Source of the DNA: Dromiciops gliroides
Lineage: Eukaryota; Chordata; Mammalia; Microbiotheria; Microbiotheriidae
DNA length: 64,000 nt
Assembly: GCF_019393635.1 (NCBI RefSeq)
Contig: NC_057866.1
Span: 434,001 to 498,000, forward strand
Direction: 5' to 3'
Shown here in pieces: positions 13,330-24,185 of this stretch. The translations under genes and the position numbers were made by a program. Each line of letters starts with the position of its first letter. Within the stretch, counting starts at the first letter, position 1. A model generated the notes under the pieces. That model made no database searches, was not told where the DNA came from, and was given only the letters and a program-made list of their open reading frames with translations.

Positions 13330-13443
13330 CATACCTGGGGTAGTGCAATGGGTGACTGTCTTGTGTCTGAAGCCAGGTTTTGGCTGGGATCCCCATGGGT
13401 CCAGGGTGGATGCTTTGTCCACTGTGTCACCTAGCTGCCCCAT
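13330..13443 (-). mobile_element. Degenerate SINE remnant, antisense
   Basis: Only the end CTTTGTCCACTGTGTCACCT followed by AGCTGCCCC is clear; the rest is heavily decayed or shortened. It sits between ORF1 and the spacer of the HAL1-like element. Confidence 0.6.
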
Positions 13444-14398
13444 GATGACATCTTTAGGGTTAAACTGAGGGGTGAGGGGAATGCACTGGAGGAGGTAGAA
13501 GGCCAGAGGTGAAATCCTACATGAAAGAAACAGGAAAAGGCTTATGGAGTGGGGGAAGAGATAGGGGAGGAGCAGGGCAGTAAATGAATTTTACACTCAT
13601 CAGAAAAGGCTCAAAGACCTTAAATTCATTAGAATTGGCTCAAGGAGGGAATAACATACACACTCAATTGGGTGGAATAATCTCTCTAACCCTGCAGGAA
13701 AATAGGAGGGAAAGGGGATAAAGAGAGAGAGGCAAAAGAAGGAAGGGCAGATTGGGGGAGGGGACAGCCAGAAGCAAATCCCTTTTGAAGAGGGATAGGA
13801 TGAAAGAAGATGGATAATAGAATAAATATCATGGGGAAGGGAATAGGATGGAAGGGAAACAGTTAATATAATCATTAAAAAGAGAAAAGGGGGGAATAGT
13901 ACAAAAAATATTTATAACAACTCTTTGTGGTGGCTAAGAATTGAGAATCAAGGGAATGTCCATCAATTGAGGAATGACTGAAGAAGCTGTGGTATATGAT
14001 TGTAGTGGAATGGTCTTGTGCTACAGGAAATGACAAACAGGATGATCCCTGAAAAATCTGGAAAGACTAATGAACATCGATGTATAGTGAAGTGAGCAGA
14101 GCTGGGAGGACATTGTGCATAGTGATAACAGTATTGTTCAATGAGCAATTGTAAATGATTTAACTACTCTCAGTAGGGCAATGATCCAAGACAATTCCAA
14201 GGGACTAATGATGAAGCTTACTATCCACCCCCATAGAAAGACCTGATAAAAAGAGCACTTGTGAATTGTACATATATAACCTGGTTCTTGTGGAGGGTGG
14301 AGGAAAGGAAGGGAGGGAGGGAGAAAAATTTGGAACTCTAAATCTTATGAAAATGAGTGTTGAAAACTACCCTTACATGCAACTGGAAAAAATAAGAT

Positions 14399-14560
14399 AG
14401 GGGCATCTAGGTGGCACAGTGGATAGAGCACTGGCCCTGGAGTCAGGAGTACCTGAGTTCAAATCTGGCCTCAGACACTTAACACTTACTAGCTGTGTGA
14501 CCCTGGGCAAGTCACTTAACCCCCAATTGCCTCACTTAAAAAAATTTTTAAATAAAATAA
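14399..14560 (+). mobile_element. WSINE1-type SINE
   Basis: Sense copy at the 3' end of the HAL1-like element, with an AT-rich tail (AAATAAAATAAAATAAATG). Confidence 0.88.
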
Positions 14561-15187
14561 AATAAATGTTTGTTGCTAAAATAACTACAGAATCCCAAAG
14601 AGATCAGAGAAAAAGAGAAAGGACCCACATGTACAAAAATATTTGTAGCAGCTCTCTTTGTGGTGGCAAAAAATTGGAAAAAGGAGGGAATGGCCATTAA
14701 TAGGGTGTGGTAAAATAATGGAATTTGGCAGATGCCCAGAGGTCTAACCTGATTGATTTAGTAGTGTTTGAATTGGGTGTGAATGAGAAACTACTAAGTA
14801 CCCACTTAAGATGATTATATTTTTAGCCACCTAGCTTAATTTGGCTGACCCTAAGAAGGAGTGTCCTCAGAGACTGTGGATGGCATCATCAACAGAGAAC
14901 CAGTCTCAGCCACACTACTTGAAGGACTTCCCCTTTGGGGGAGGGGGAAAAAAGTAGAAAAAGGGACCCCAACAGGAAGTGACTCTCTGTGTCTCTCTGG
15001 CCTTGGAGAAGCATTTGGAGTGGACTAGAGACTGGCTGCTGACTCCCATAGAAATTACGGACCCCTGGTGGTGAGTTAAATCCAGCCCTTTGAATTAACT
15101 GAGCTGAAAGCGAGTTTAGGTTTGGGACAGCCCTTGCTAGAGCCAGGGAGATTATCCATTTTCTTCTTTCTTTTATTCCCTTGTCCT

Positions 15188-15345
15188 TGCCTTTTTTTTT
15201 TAATTTTTTTTGCAGGGCAATGGGGGTTAAGTGACTTGCCCAGGGTTACACAGCTAGTAAGTGTCAAGTGTCTGAGGCCAGATTTGAACTCAGGTCCTCC
15301 TGAATCCAGGGCCAGTGCTTTATCCACTGTGCCACCTAGCTGTCA
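15188..15345 (-). mobile_element. WSINE1-type SINE, antisense, inside LTR
   Basis: Complete antisense copy with tail T9AATT8. A CCCTTG..CTTTT sequence precedes it and recurs after it. Confidence 0.9.
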
Positions 15346-15356
15346 CCCTTGACTTT

Positions 15357-15514
15357 TTTTGTTTTTGTTTTTTTTTGGTGAGGCAATTGGGGTTAAGTGA
15401 CTTGCCCAGGGTCACACAGCTAGTAAGTGTCAAGTGTCTGAGGCCAGATTTGAACTCAGGTCCTCCTGAATCCAGGGCCAGTGCTCTATCCACTGTGCCA
15501 CCTAGCTGCCTCCC
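15357..15514 (-). mobile_element. WSINE1-type SINE, antisense, inside LTR
   Basis: Second copy beside the first, sharing the flank CCCTTGACTTTT (about 15346 and 15516, one base different). Confidence 0.9.
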
Positions 15515-16225
15515 CCTTTGACTTTTAATAAAAAAACTGATTTGTTTGTGGAAAAGAGACTGTTAAGCTCCTTTCTTACTAGCCTGGAAAAATAACTAAA
15601 AAAGGCGTTTCAGAGGGGAGAAAGCTTTGGACCTAGAGGTCCCTCATTATTTTCTGAGCCTCAATATTTGATGATACACCCAATTAACTCTCCCCATATT
15701 AAATTTGGCCCCTACAAGGGGAATAGCTGAACAACTTGTGATATATGAATACTATTGTGCTGTAATAAATGATGAGCAAGAGTTCAGAGAAATCTGGAAG
15801 AACTTACATGAACTGATGCTGACTGAGAGGACCAGAAACAGGAGAACATTGTACACAGTAACAGCAACATTGTGTGATGAACAATAATGACAGACTTGGC
15901 TCTTCTCAGGAGTGCAATGATCCAAAACAGTTTCAAAGAACTTCATGATAGAAAATGTTTTCAACATCCAGAAAAAAGAACTGTGGATTATGAATACAGA
16001 TTGAACCATACTGTTTCTACTTTTGTACTGGTTTTTTTTTACTTCTTTTTTGAGGTTTTCCCCTTGTGCTCTGATTCTTCTTTCACAAGATGACTAATGT
16101 AGAAATATGTTTAATGTGATTGTACATATACAACCTATATCAGACTGCTTTCTGTCTTGGGGAGGAGGAAAGGAAGGGAGGGTGGGATAAAAATTTGAAC
16201 TAAAAATCCTGTGAAAACAAATGTT

Positions 16226-16403
16226 ATGGGGAAGCTAGGTGGCACAGTGGATAGAGCACTGGCCCTGGATTCAAGAGGACCTGAGTTCAAATCCAGCCTC
16301 AGACACTTGACACTTACTAGCTGTGTGACCTTGGGCAAGTCACTTAACTCTCATTGCCCCAGAAGAAGAAGAAGAAGAAGAAGAAGAAGAAGAAGAAGAA
16401 GAA
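16226..16403 (+). mobile_element. WSINE1-type SINE with (GAA)n tail
   Basis: Target duplication GAAAACAAATGTT at 16213-16225 and 16404-16416. The tail is an expanded GAA array of about 15 units (16361-16405), unlike the usual A run. Confidence 0.9.
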
Positions 16404-16988
16404 GAAAACAAATGTTGAAAACTATCCTTATATGTAACTGGAAAATAATAAAATACTTTAAAAAAATAAAATAACTACAGAAACGATAAAATACTTGGTA
16501 GCCTACCTGCCAATTCATTTACCAGAACTACATGATCACAACTATAAAATACTCTTTGTACAAAGACAGATCAAATAATTGGAGAAATATTAATTGCTTA
16601 TAGTTAGGCTTATCCAATATGATAAAACAGAAATTCTTTGTAAACTATGCACTTATTCAGTTTTATGCCAAGCAAACTAGCAAAAATTTACTTTAGAGAA
16701 CTAGGGGAAAAATAATGAAATTTATTTGGAGGAACAAAAAGGCAAAGATTCTCAAAAGAAATCATGAAAAAAAAAGCAGGAGGAAATGGCTCAGCATGTA
16801 AAAATCTAATCCAACACTACAAACATCATCAAATCATCAGTAATTATCAAAACAATTTGGTACTGCTTAAAAAATAGGTTGATCAGTGGAACGGATTTAG
16901 ATACACAATACACAGAGACAAATGAGTTCAGTAGCTTTGTATTCAATTAACTCAAAGATCTCAGTTATTGCATTAAGAATGGGCTTTC

Positions 16989-17151
16989 CATGGCAGCTAG
17001 GTGGCGCAGTAGATAGAGCACCGGCCCTAGATTCAGGAGGACCTGAGTTCAAATTTGACCTCAGACACTTAATACTTACTAGCTGTGTGACCCTGGGCAA
17101 GTCACTTAACCCCAATTGCCTCACCAAAAAACCAAAAAACAAACAAACAAA
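16989..17151 (+). mobile_element. WSINE1-type SINE inside host L1
   Basis: Target duplication AAGAATGGGCTTTC at 16975-16988 and 17152-17165; it starts a few bases into the head. Confidence 0.9.
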
Positions 17152-17640
17152 AAGAATGGGCTTTCTGACAAAAACCGTTGGGAAAACCGGAAAGCATTCT
17201 GACAGATATTAGGTATAGACCAACATCTCACACCATCTTCTAAAATAAGCCCCAAATGGGCACCTGACTTGGTCATAAGAGGTGACATCATAAACCAATT
17301 AGAAAGGGAAGGACAAAATTACCTGTTAGATATAGAGAGGGGGAAAGAGTGCATGACAAAAGTTAGAAAGAATGACAAAAGAGAAAACTAACAAGATTAA
17401 TTATATAAAATTACAAAGTCTTTGTGGTGATACAACCAATAAAGTTAAAGTTAGAAAAGGTTCAGGTAAATGGGGTGAGGGGTGGCATGGAATCTTCGCA
17501 AGGAGTTTCTCTGATAAGTGTCCCATTTCCAAGATATATAAGGAACTGACTAATTTAAGAGTAAAAACCATTTTCCAATTGATAAAGCAGTTTTCAGAAA
17601 AAGAAGCTCAAGCTCAATGATTTGTCCTCAGCCAGCCTGC

Positions 17641-18110
17641 TAAGGAGCCCCATGTCCTACAGCCTTTGTTGGGGCCCTAGCACAAAGAATCCTATAACAA
17701 GACTGGAAGCCAAGCTTCCCACCCAAAGATGTCAATTTTTTCCACTTGCTTCATTGCACTTCTCCTTTCTCTCTATTCTTTTCAAGCAGTGACCAATGTT
17801 AAACATAATTATCCAGAAAAGGTTTGACCAAACCCAAGAGTAGCCCAAGAATGACATCCTGGCCCTTGCATTCCAGTCTATAAAAATCATCAGACTACTT
17901 ATAAACAATGACTAAAACATTTAAAAGCCTAGATTACCAAATTCCAAGAAACCCTAATGAAAATCAATAAAAACTTTTAGAACCATAGGGGAAAATCAAA
18001 ATGAAAAGAACTCATCATTCACCTCCTGAAATCCCATGATTTGTAGATAGACTTCACTGTAAAAGATCCCAGACAGAAGCATTTTACTTGACTGAATCAA
18101 ATCAATTTTT
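17641..18110. other. Unrecognised spacer
   Basis: About 470 bp between L1 pieces. No exon, repeat family or RNA gene is recognised. Confidence 0.4.
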
Positions 18111-18114
18111 TATT

Positions 18115-18655
18115 TACCATTATTCAAGGTACAAGAATTGGAAATCAAGGGAATGCCTATCAATTGGGGAATGGCTAAACAAGCTGTGATATATGATGGT
18201 GATAGAATATTATTGTGCTATCAGAAATGACAAGCAGGATGATTTCAGAAAGGCCTGGAAAGACTTGTATGAACTGATGTATAGTGAAGAACTAAGAGAA
18301 CATTGTACACAGAGACAGCAAATTGCTGAAGAACTGTGAATGACTATTCTCAACAATGTGATGATCCAAGAGAATCCCAAAGGACTATTGATGAAGCATA
18401 CTATCCACCTCCAAAGAAAGATCTGATATTGATGGAACAGACTGAAGCATGCTATTTTCACCTTCTTTCATTTTTGTCTTTTATTCAAGTTTTCTTGTAC
18501 AAAATGACTAATATGCTCATGTTTGACATAATTGTACATGTATAACCCATATCTGATTGCTTACCGACTCAGGGAGTGGGGAGAGGAGGGAGGGAAGAAG
18601 GGATAAAAATTGGAACTCAAAAGTATAAAGAAAAATGTTTTTTACTTTTCAAAAA
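18115..18655 (+). mobile_element. L1 3' UTR, sense
   Basis: Contains GAATGCCTATCAATTGGGGA, TTGTGCTATCAGAAATGACA and a CATAATTGTACATGTATAAC end followed by a poly(A) of at least 10. The tail type differs from the full-length L1 at 40 kb and resembles the copy at 33 kb. Confidence 0.85.
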
Positions 18656-18659
18656 AAAA

Positions 18660-19640
18660 AAGAGATATTTAGGTACATGTTGTTTTTGTCTCTGACCTCC
18701 TTGGAGTGTGATCCCAGTTGTGAGATTGCTGGGTCAGATGGTATGGACGGTTTAGTCACTTTTTTACATAATTCCTGACAAATCCTAATAAAATCCAGCA
18801 CCGTTGGAATTCATCACAGCACCACAGCAATCCCCAGAGGGAAGGCTTGTGTCTGTCTTCCCAGAAAAACTCCATCATTGACTGTTCTCATCCATTTTGC
18901 ATCATTAGCACTTTGCATGGTATAAGAGAAAGCCCCAGAATTTTAAAATTTACTTTACTCAATGAGTTGTTTTAATGAGTCATTCATTGTTAGTAGTGAT
19001 TTTCAGAGTGTTTTCATACAGTTGTTTTAAGCTGGCAGTTTTTCTTTAGAAAACCATGGATGCATCCTGAGAATACTTCTCTACTTGAGAACAGCTCAGA
19101 AGTAGATATTTGGTCAATTCTCTGCACAGCTTGTATATCAGGCTTTTAACAGAAATATTTGATCCAAGAAATGTCCCCTCTGCTATTTTTTTCCTTAATT
19201 CTGTCTTTGTTGATTTCGTTTGCACATAAACTTTAAATTATATATGGTCAAAATTGTGTTTTATCTTTTATGATCTCTGTTGTCTAGTTAAAAATGGGCC
19301 TCCTCCTCATAGCTGTGAAGAGTACCTGATGTCTTTCATTCCTCATTTTTATGGTATGATTTAAATATTCAGGTCCCATGTCTATATTGAGTTTATTTTG
19401 ACATACTTATATACTGTAAAATGTTGGGGGCAGCTAGGTGGCGCAGTGGATAAAACACCAGCCTTGGAATTCAGGAGTACCTGAGTTCAAATTCAGCCTC
19501 AGACACCTGACACTTACTAGCTGTGTGACCCTGGGCGCAGGTTACTTAACCCCCATACCCCACCCCCCCACACACACAACATGTTGGTCTAACCTAAATT
19601 TTTGCCAAATACTTTCCAGTTTCCCAAAGTTCTTGTAAAA
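18660..19640 (-). mobile_element. Old antisense L1 ORF2 C-terminus and 3' region
   Basis: Decayed antisense L1: GATTGCTGGGTCAGATGGTA near 18722, and TTGGTCTAACCTAAATTTTT near 19584 after an intervening SINE. Homology is patchy, so the ends are approximate. Confidence 0.6.
19428..19579 (+). mobile_element. WSINE1-type SINE
   Basis: Sense copy ending in CCCCCCCACACACACA rather than an A tail. It interrupts the antisense L1; ATGTTGG lies on both sides. Confidence 0.85.
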
Positions 19641-19644
19641 ACAA

Positions 19645-20880
19645 AACCAAACAAAAATCTCTTCAAAAGATAGAATTAACAGAAGATAAAATGGCTAATT
19701 GATTACATAAAATTAAAAATATTTGCAGATAAAAACGAATACAATTAAAATTAGAAGGAAATCAAGTAACTAGGCAAGATGCAGGAGAAGAAATCCTTTG
19801 CAGCAAAGTTTTTCTAACAAAGGTTTCATTTCCAAGCTATATTAGGAAATAAGTAAAATGTATAGGAATCTAGCTGTGTGACCCCTGTGCAAGTCATCAT
19901 AACCCCTCATTGCCACCACAAAAAAATTAGAAAACCAAAATGTATAGGAATGAGTCATTCATTCCACAAGTGATAAGTAGTCAAAAGATCTAAACAGCAA
20001 GTTTCAAAGGAAAATAGCTAAGCTAGTCAACAGGCATATAAAAAAATACTCTAAAACTATAACAATTAAAAAAATGCGAATTAAAGTAACTCTGAGCTTG
20101 CACTTCACAGCCATCAAATTAGTGAGGTTGACAAAAAAGGAAATGAGAAATGTTGGAAGGGAAGCAGGAAAACAGGCATATTGAAGCAGTATTGATGAAG
20201 CTATGAACTAAACTAGTCCAATCATTATGAACTGTGCCCCAAAGATTACTGAACAAGTAGCATGACCAGGCTATACTATTACTAGGTCTATATCCATGAG
20301 ATATCAAGGAAAGAGGGAAAGGACCCATGTGTATGAAAATATCCATAGCAGGTCTTTTTATAGTGAGTGTCAAAGCACTGGGAACCGGGAACTGGGATGC
20401 CCATCAATTGGGAAGTGGCTGAACAAATTTTTTTAAAAACCTTTTTCTTTCTTTCTTTCTTTCTTTCTTTTTTTTTGCAGGGCAATGAGGGTTAAGTGAC
20501 TTGCCCAGGGTCACACAGCTAGTAAGTGTTAAATGTCTGAAGTCGCATTTGAACTCAGGTCCTCTTGAATCCAGGGCTGGTGCTTATATCCACTGCTCCA
20601 TCTAGCTGCCCCACAATTTTTGATATATTAACACACTTGAATGTTATTGTACTATTAAGAAATGATGAAAGAGACCATTCCAGAGAAACCTGGGAAAACT
20701 CATAAGAACTGATACAGTAAAGTGAAAGAACCAAAAGAAACTATTTATAAAGGGACACAATATTATAAAGGCAAACTACTTGGAAAGACTTAAGAATTCT
20801 GATCAATGCAATGACCAGTGATAATTCCAGGAGGACGGAGAATGAAAGCTTGTTACCCCACTCCCTGCTAGAAAAGTAAT
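19645..20880 (+). mobile_element. Old L1 3' part, sense
   Basis: ORF2 C-terminal and 3' UTR homology on plus (GATTACATAAAATTAAAAAT, then AAAGGACCCATGTGTATGAA, then GCCCATCAATTGGGAAGTGG). Interrupted by a short SINE scrap near 19868-19925 and an antisense SINE at 20440-20612. Confidence 0.65.
20440..20612 (-). mobile_element. WSINE1-type SINE, antisense, (TTTC)n tail
   Basis: Tail reads as CTTTCTTTCTTTC on plus. The head ends in CATCTAGCTGCCCC. Near-identical ACAAATTTTT and ACAATTTTT flank it. Confidence 0.88.
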
Positions 20881-20904
20881 AACGGACTAGCCCCATCCAC
20901 CTTT

Positions 20905-21064
20905 ATTTATTTATTTATTTTTTTTGTGAGGCAATTGGGGTTAAGTGACTTGCCCAGGGTCACACAGCTAGTAGTGTTCAGTGTCTGAGGCCCGGATTTG
21001 AACTCAGGTCCTCCTGAATCCAGGGCCTGGTTGCTCTATCCACTGTGCCACCTAGTTGCCCCCA
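20905..21064 (-). mobile_element. WSINE1-type SINE, antisense
   Basis: Target duplication CATCCACCTTT at 20894-20904 and 21065-21075. Confidence 0.92.
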
Positions 21065-21132
21065 CATCCACCTTTGATGTCCACCTGTCACCCAAGTCTC
21101 ACTTGGGGCTCCAAGAAGCTGCAGCAGGTGCT

Positions 21133-21460
21133 GCAGGTGCAGCTAGGTGGCACAGTACATAGAGCACTGGACTTGAAGTTGGGAGGACCTGAGTTCAAAT
21201 CTCAACTCAGACACCTACTAGCTGTGGGACCCTGGGCAAGTCACTTAACCCCAATTGCCTAAAACATCTGGGACCATCTCCAGTCATTCTGATGAATAAG
21301 TATCTTGCCACTGGACCCAGAGGGCTCTGGAGGAGAGAGTGAGGCTGGTGACCTTGCATAGCCTTCCCTCACTTCAATCCCATTCAGTGCAGGTCATGAC
21401 ATCACCCCCATGTCATGGTCCTCTTTGAGGATGAAGGACAAAGAACAGCAGGGGCAGTGG
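21133..21460 (+). mobile_element. Composite SINE: CORE-SINE head with RTE-like tail
   Basis: 21133-21262 is the usual tRNA/CORE head. It continues into CATCTGGGACCATCTCCAGT, CACTGGACCCAGAGGGCTCT, GTGAGGCTGGTGACCTTGCA and finally GGTCCTCTTTGAGGATGAAG. This last piece matches, in reverse, the 3' end of the RTE LINE at 47.87 kb. It is consistent with the marsupial SINEs that borrow an RTE 3' end. Confidence 0.75.
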
Positions 21461-21599
21461 CCATACTCTGGTAAAACCATCTTGGCAGACAACTAAACTA
21501 AGTTGAGGGTAACTGAGGGGTCTCAGACCTGTTGGGAAGTTAGGGAGATGTGCATCCCCAGCATGATGGTAATGTATGGATGAGAACAGTTTTGTTCCC

Positions 21600-21885
21600 A
21601 ACAGCCTGAAGGTTATTGAAGGTGCCTGAAGCCAGTCCTTGTGGAGCATGCAGAGTTTCATCAGACATCAAAGATACCAAGGTCATCCGGTGCATCCAGG
21701 GCTACCTTGGTCTGGACTCTTCTGCACTGGCCACTGGACTTTGATAAGATTCGGAAGAGGAAAGTGAGGTTGATGAATTTTGTGCAGTTTGGCTTCACTT
21801 CAATCCAATTTGGTCACCAAGATCCTGGACATGTCATCGAGCCTCCCTGAAAATGAAGGACCAAACACCATTCATGAGACAAAGT
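21600..21885 (+). mobile_element. Second RTE-tailed repeat, decayed
   Basis: Carries GGTGCATCCAGGGCTACCTT, GCACTGGCCACTGGACTTTG and a terminal CCTGAAAATGAAGGACCAAA. These parallel the tail of the preceding composite SINE. Confidence 0.55.
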
Positions 21886-22059
21886 GAGATGTACATTTTT
21901 GGACAAATTTGGGGCTAAATTTTGTTGACAATGTATATTTGTTACAATGTTGCTTTTTTCTTTTAATTGGGAGCCAAGGAGGGAGGGAGAAGAAAATAAA
22001 TGTTTGCTCATTGAGAAGAATAAAAATGCAAAACAGAAGAAGCGAGTTCTTTACCTCTT

Positions 22060-24154
22060 TACCTGTGTTCCTTTGGTTTATCAAATTATTCTTTTCACTT
22101 GCTTCGTTTCTTGCTTCTCTGGAAACAAGGGTTTTCTTTAATTTATAAAATTATTATCAATATATTTTATAATATAAATCTAAATGTTTTCTTAATTTAT
22201 AAAATATATAATACTTAATAAAATGATGTGAGGACTCAGGATATTACTGATATTCTGACATTTTAAATAATTAATGTAGAAATATCAGGACATACCCCCT
22301 TGACTACAATAGAACCCAGGGTCTGAGGATTCAGAAAATGAGCCACTAGCCATGAGAGAAAGCCTAGCTAGGCTATATGTGACTGTGGTTGACCCTCATA
22401 GACTATTAGAATATGATTTGACACCATCCTAGATATGCTAGTGATGGTAAATAACCACAATGAGAAAGTGAATGAGATAAATATTGGGGGGAAGATGAAA
22501 TTATCCTTTTTGCAGACAATCTGAACACAAACAAAGTTACCTTTGACCATCACTACATATGCTGACTTCTCAATTATGAAAAGATAATATCATCCATTTG
22601 GCTCTCAAAGACAGCAAGAGAAAGAGCCTCCTCACAAATTCTCCTCTTCATGATATTTCATAATATGAGTTAAAGTAAATCTCACAAGACAAGTTCTCAC
22701 CTTTCTTTGTGTCCCTCACTCAGATCAATCTTCAAAACCATCATTTAATTTCCCAATGTCCCAATAGACTCCCTCATAGAATGACAGAAAAACTGTCACT
22801 GCATGATTCCATTGCCTTTCTCCATTGCCTCTTAAAGATACAGGAACGTCATCTGTAGTAGGTTGTGCAAGAGATTATTGAAGCTGTATTACAATAGTAT
22901 AACAACCATGGGTATCATTGTTGAGGGTAAAGTTGGCGGCTAGCACTCAGTGTTTTCTCGCTCCCTTCCTCACTACTGGATCGGGCCAGCAATGGACACT
23001 TTCCAGGACTTCCTATCACCTCCCTAGAGAGAAATATAAATGTCTCTTTTTTCTCCAATCACCGGTCCCCCCTCTTCCCTACTCCATTTCTGTCTGGATA
23101 TTGAATTAGTCCATGTTCTGTTATGATTAGCTCACTTTTTAGTGTAGGAGAAATGAGGTGGGCTCTTAGGTCCATGTGGTCCTATTCTGTATTTTATGGA
23201 ACTTATATAATATTAAAAGTTATAATATAAATACTATAGCTTGGAGCCCCCCAGTTAGAAAATTACTAACATTCTGACTGGAAGAAGTTTATCCCCACTG
23301 TCCTAACCTTAGACCTTTGAACATTTCTAACAACCACCAGACTTCTTTATATTTGAGATAAAATTCACAGGATTCAAGAAATATTTGGGGGTAAAGGGAA
23401 GCAAGAAGAATATATGGAGAGTGTCTGATACTGGACAGCAGAAGGAGGAGAGATGGGGAGCCTTCTTTAAGCATTAGAAAAGATGGGTACAACTAGGACC
23501 ATCAGCTCATCCAAGATGAGCCCATTTCCAAGGTGCCTAGTGAGGTACCATGGCCAACATTAACCTCTCCATTCTCCACCACACTCTTGTTTTCCTTTTC
23601 CTTTTTTCCTTTTCCTTTCTTCTTCTGCCTGTTGCCCCCTGTTTCTCTGCCCATTCTTTATGGTTCAAGCCCAGTAAGACCCCGTCCCGGGGACACTGCC
23701 CTGCTACTACCCAACCTCCAGGGAGCTCCCATGGTCTGAACCTTATCCCCCCTCAAATCTGTCCTAGACAACCTGTGCCCCTTCTGCCACAAAATCTCAC
23801 CTTAATCCAAAGCTGTCCTCAGGGGTGAGGGGCATGCTCATGCCTCTGAACTACAGGCAGCCAGTCTTCAAACAATTGTCATGGGGTTTTCCTCCCTTTA
23901 CCTCTTGTTTATTGTCTAAGCTTCTACCATTCTGCTATTTCAAATAATGTTAACTTTTGGTTTGGGGTCACACACATACACATATACATATATACACATA
24001 TATATTGATTAGTTGACATATCTATATCTATGTATCTATATTGATTAATTGATATTGGGGAGAACAGCTGGATAGGGGCTTATGAACCACAGTACTACAA
24101 GGGGTCATTGTTAATATGATTTCTCTCCTCCCTCTCTCTCTCTCCTCCTCTCTC

Positions 24155-24185
<31 letters not shown>

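Larger units (their letters stand above)
12791..14577 (+). mobile_element. HAL1-like internally deleted L1 with 5' inversion
   Basis: The element carries L1 ORF1 C-terminal half (12834-13310; AQDLAASTLKDQRAWN at about 13075-13122), the inter-ORF spacer (13443-13850), the first few codons of ORF2, then directly the L1 3' UTR (from about 13885). All of the ORF2 EN and RT region is absent. Its first 43 bases are an inverted piece of ORF1: TGTCTAAGCTCTTTC at 12791 reappears reversed as GAAAGAGCTTAGACA near 12842. This is the signature of twin priming. Target duplication AAAATAACTACAGA at 12777-12790 and 14578-14591. Two SINEs lie in it. The same ORF2-less junction occurs in the copy at 62.5-63.2 kb. 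Confidence 0.75.
14706..15716 (+). mobile_element. Solo LTR (fossil) with 4-bp target duplication
   Basis: Starts TGTGGTAAAATAATGG and ends GGCCCCTACA. The flanking 4-bp repeat AGGG (14702-14705 and 15717-15720) restores an uninterrupted L1 3' UTR when the LTR is removed. A poly(A) signal (AATAAA near 15529) sets plus orientation. Two later SINEs sit inside. TG..CA ends with a 4-bp duplication are usual for class I (gamma-like) endogenous retroviruses. No internal viral region is present. It is younger than the L1 it entered and older than its SINEs. Confidence 0.8.
14592..16467 (+). mobile_element. L1 3' UTR insertion holding a solo LTR
   Basis: Sense L1 3' UTR in two halves: 14605-14701 (CACATGTACAAAAATATTTG) and 15721-16225 plus 16404-16460, ending in an A-rich tail. 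Target duplication AAAATAACTACAGA at 14578-14591 and 16468-16481. The host ORF2 resumes right after. The L1 fragment is itself opened by an LTR and a SINE. Confidence 0.8.
9540..17640 (+). mobile_element. Old L1 ORF2 cut into pieces by nested insertions
   Basis: ORF2-homologous plus-strand pieces run in order: 9540-10130, 11640-12105, 12571-12790, 16482-16988 and 17166-17640. The RT motif equivalent to VGFIPGMQG is near 11690, and the one before FADD ends at the 12.1 kb break. The pieces are colinear with the intact-length L1 at 36.1-39.5 kb. Everything between them is later insertion (listed separately). Confidence 0.8.
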
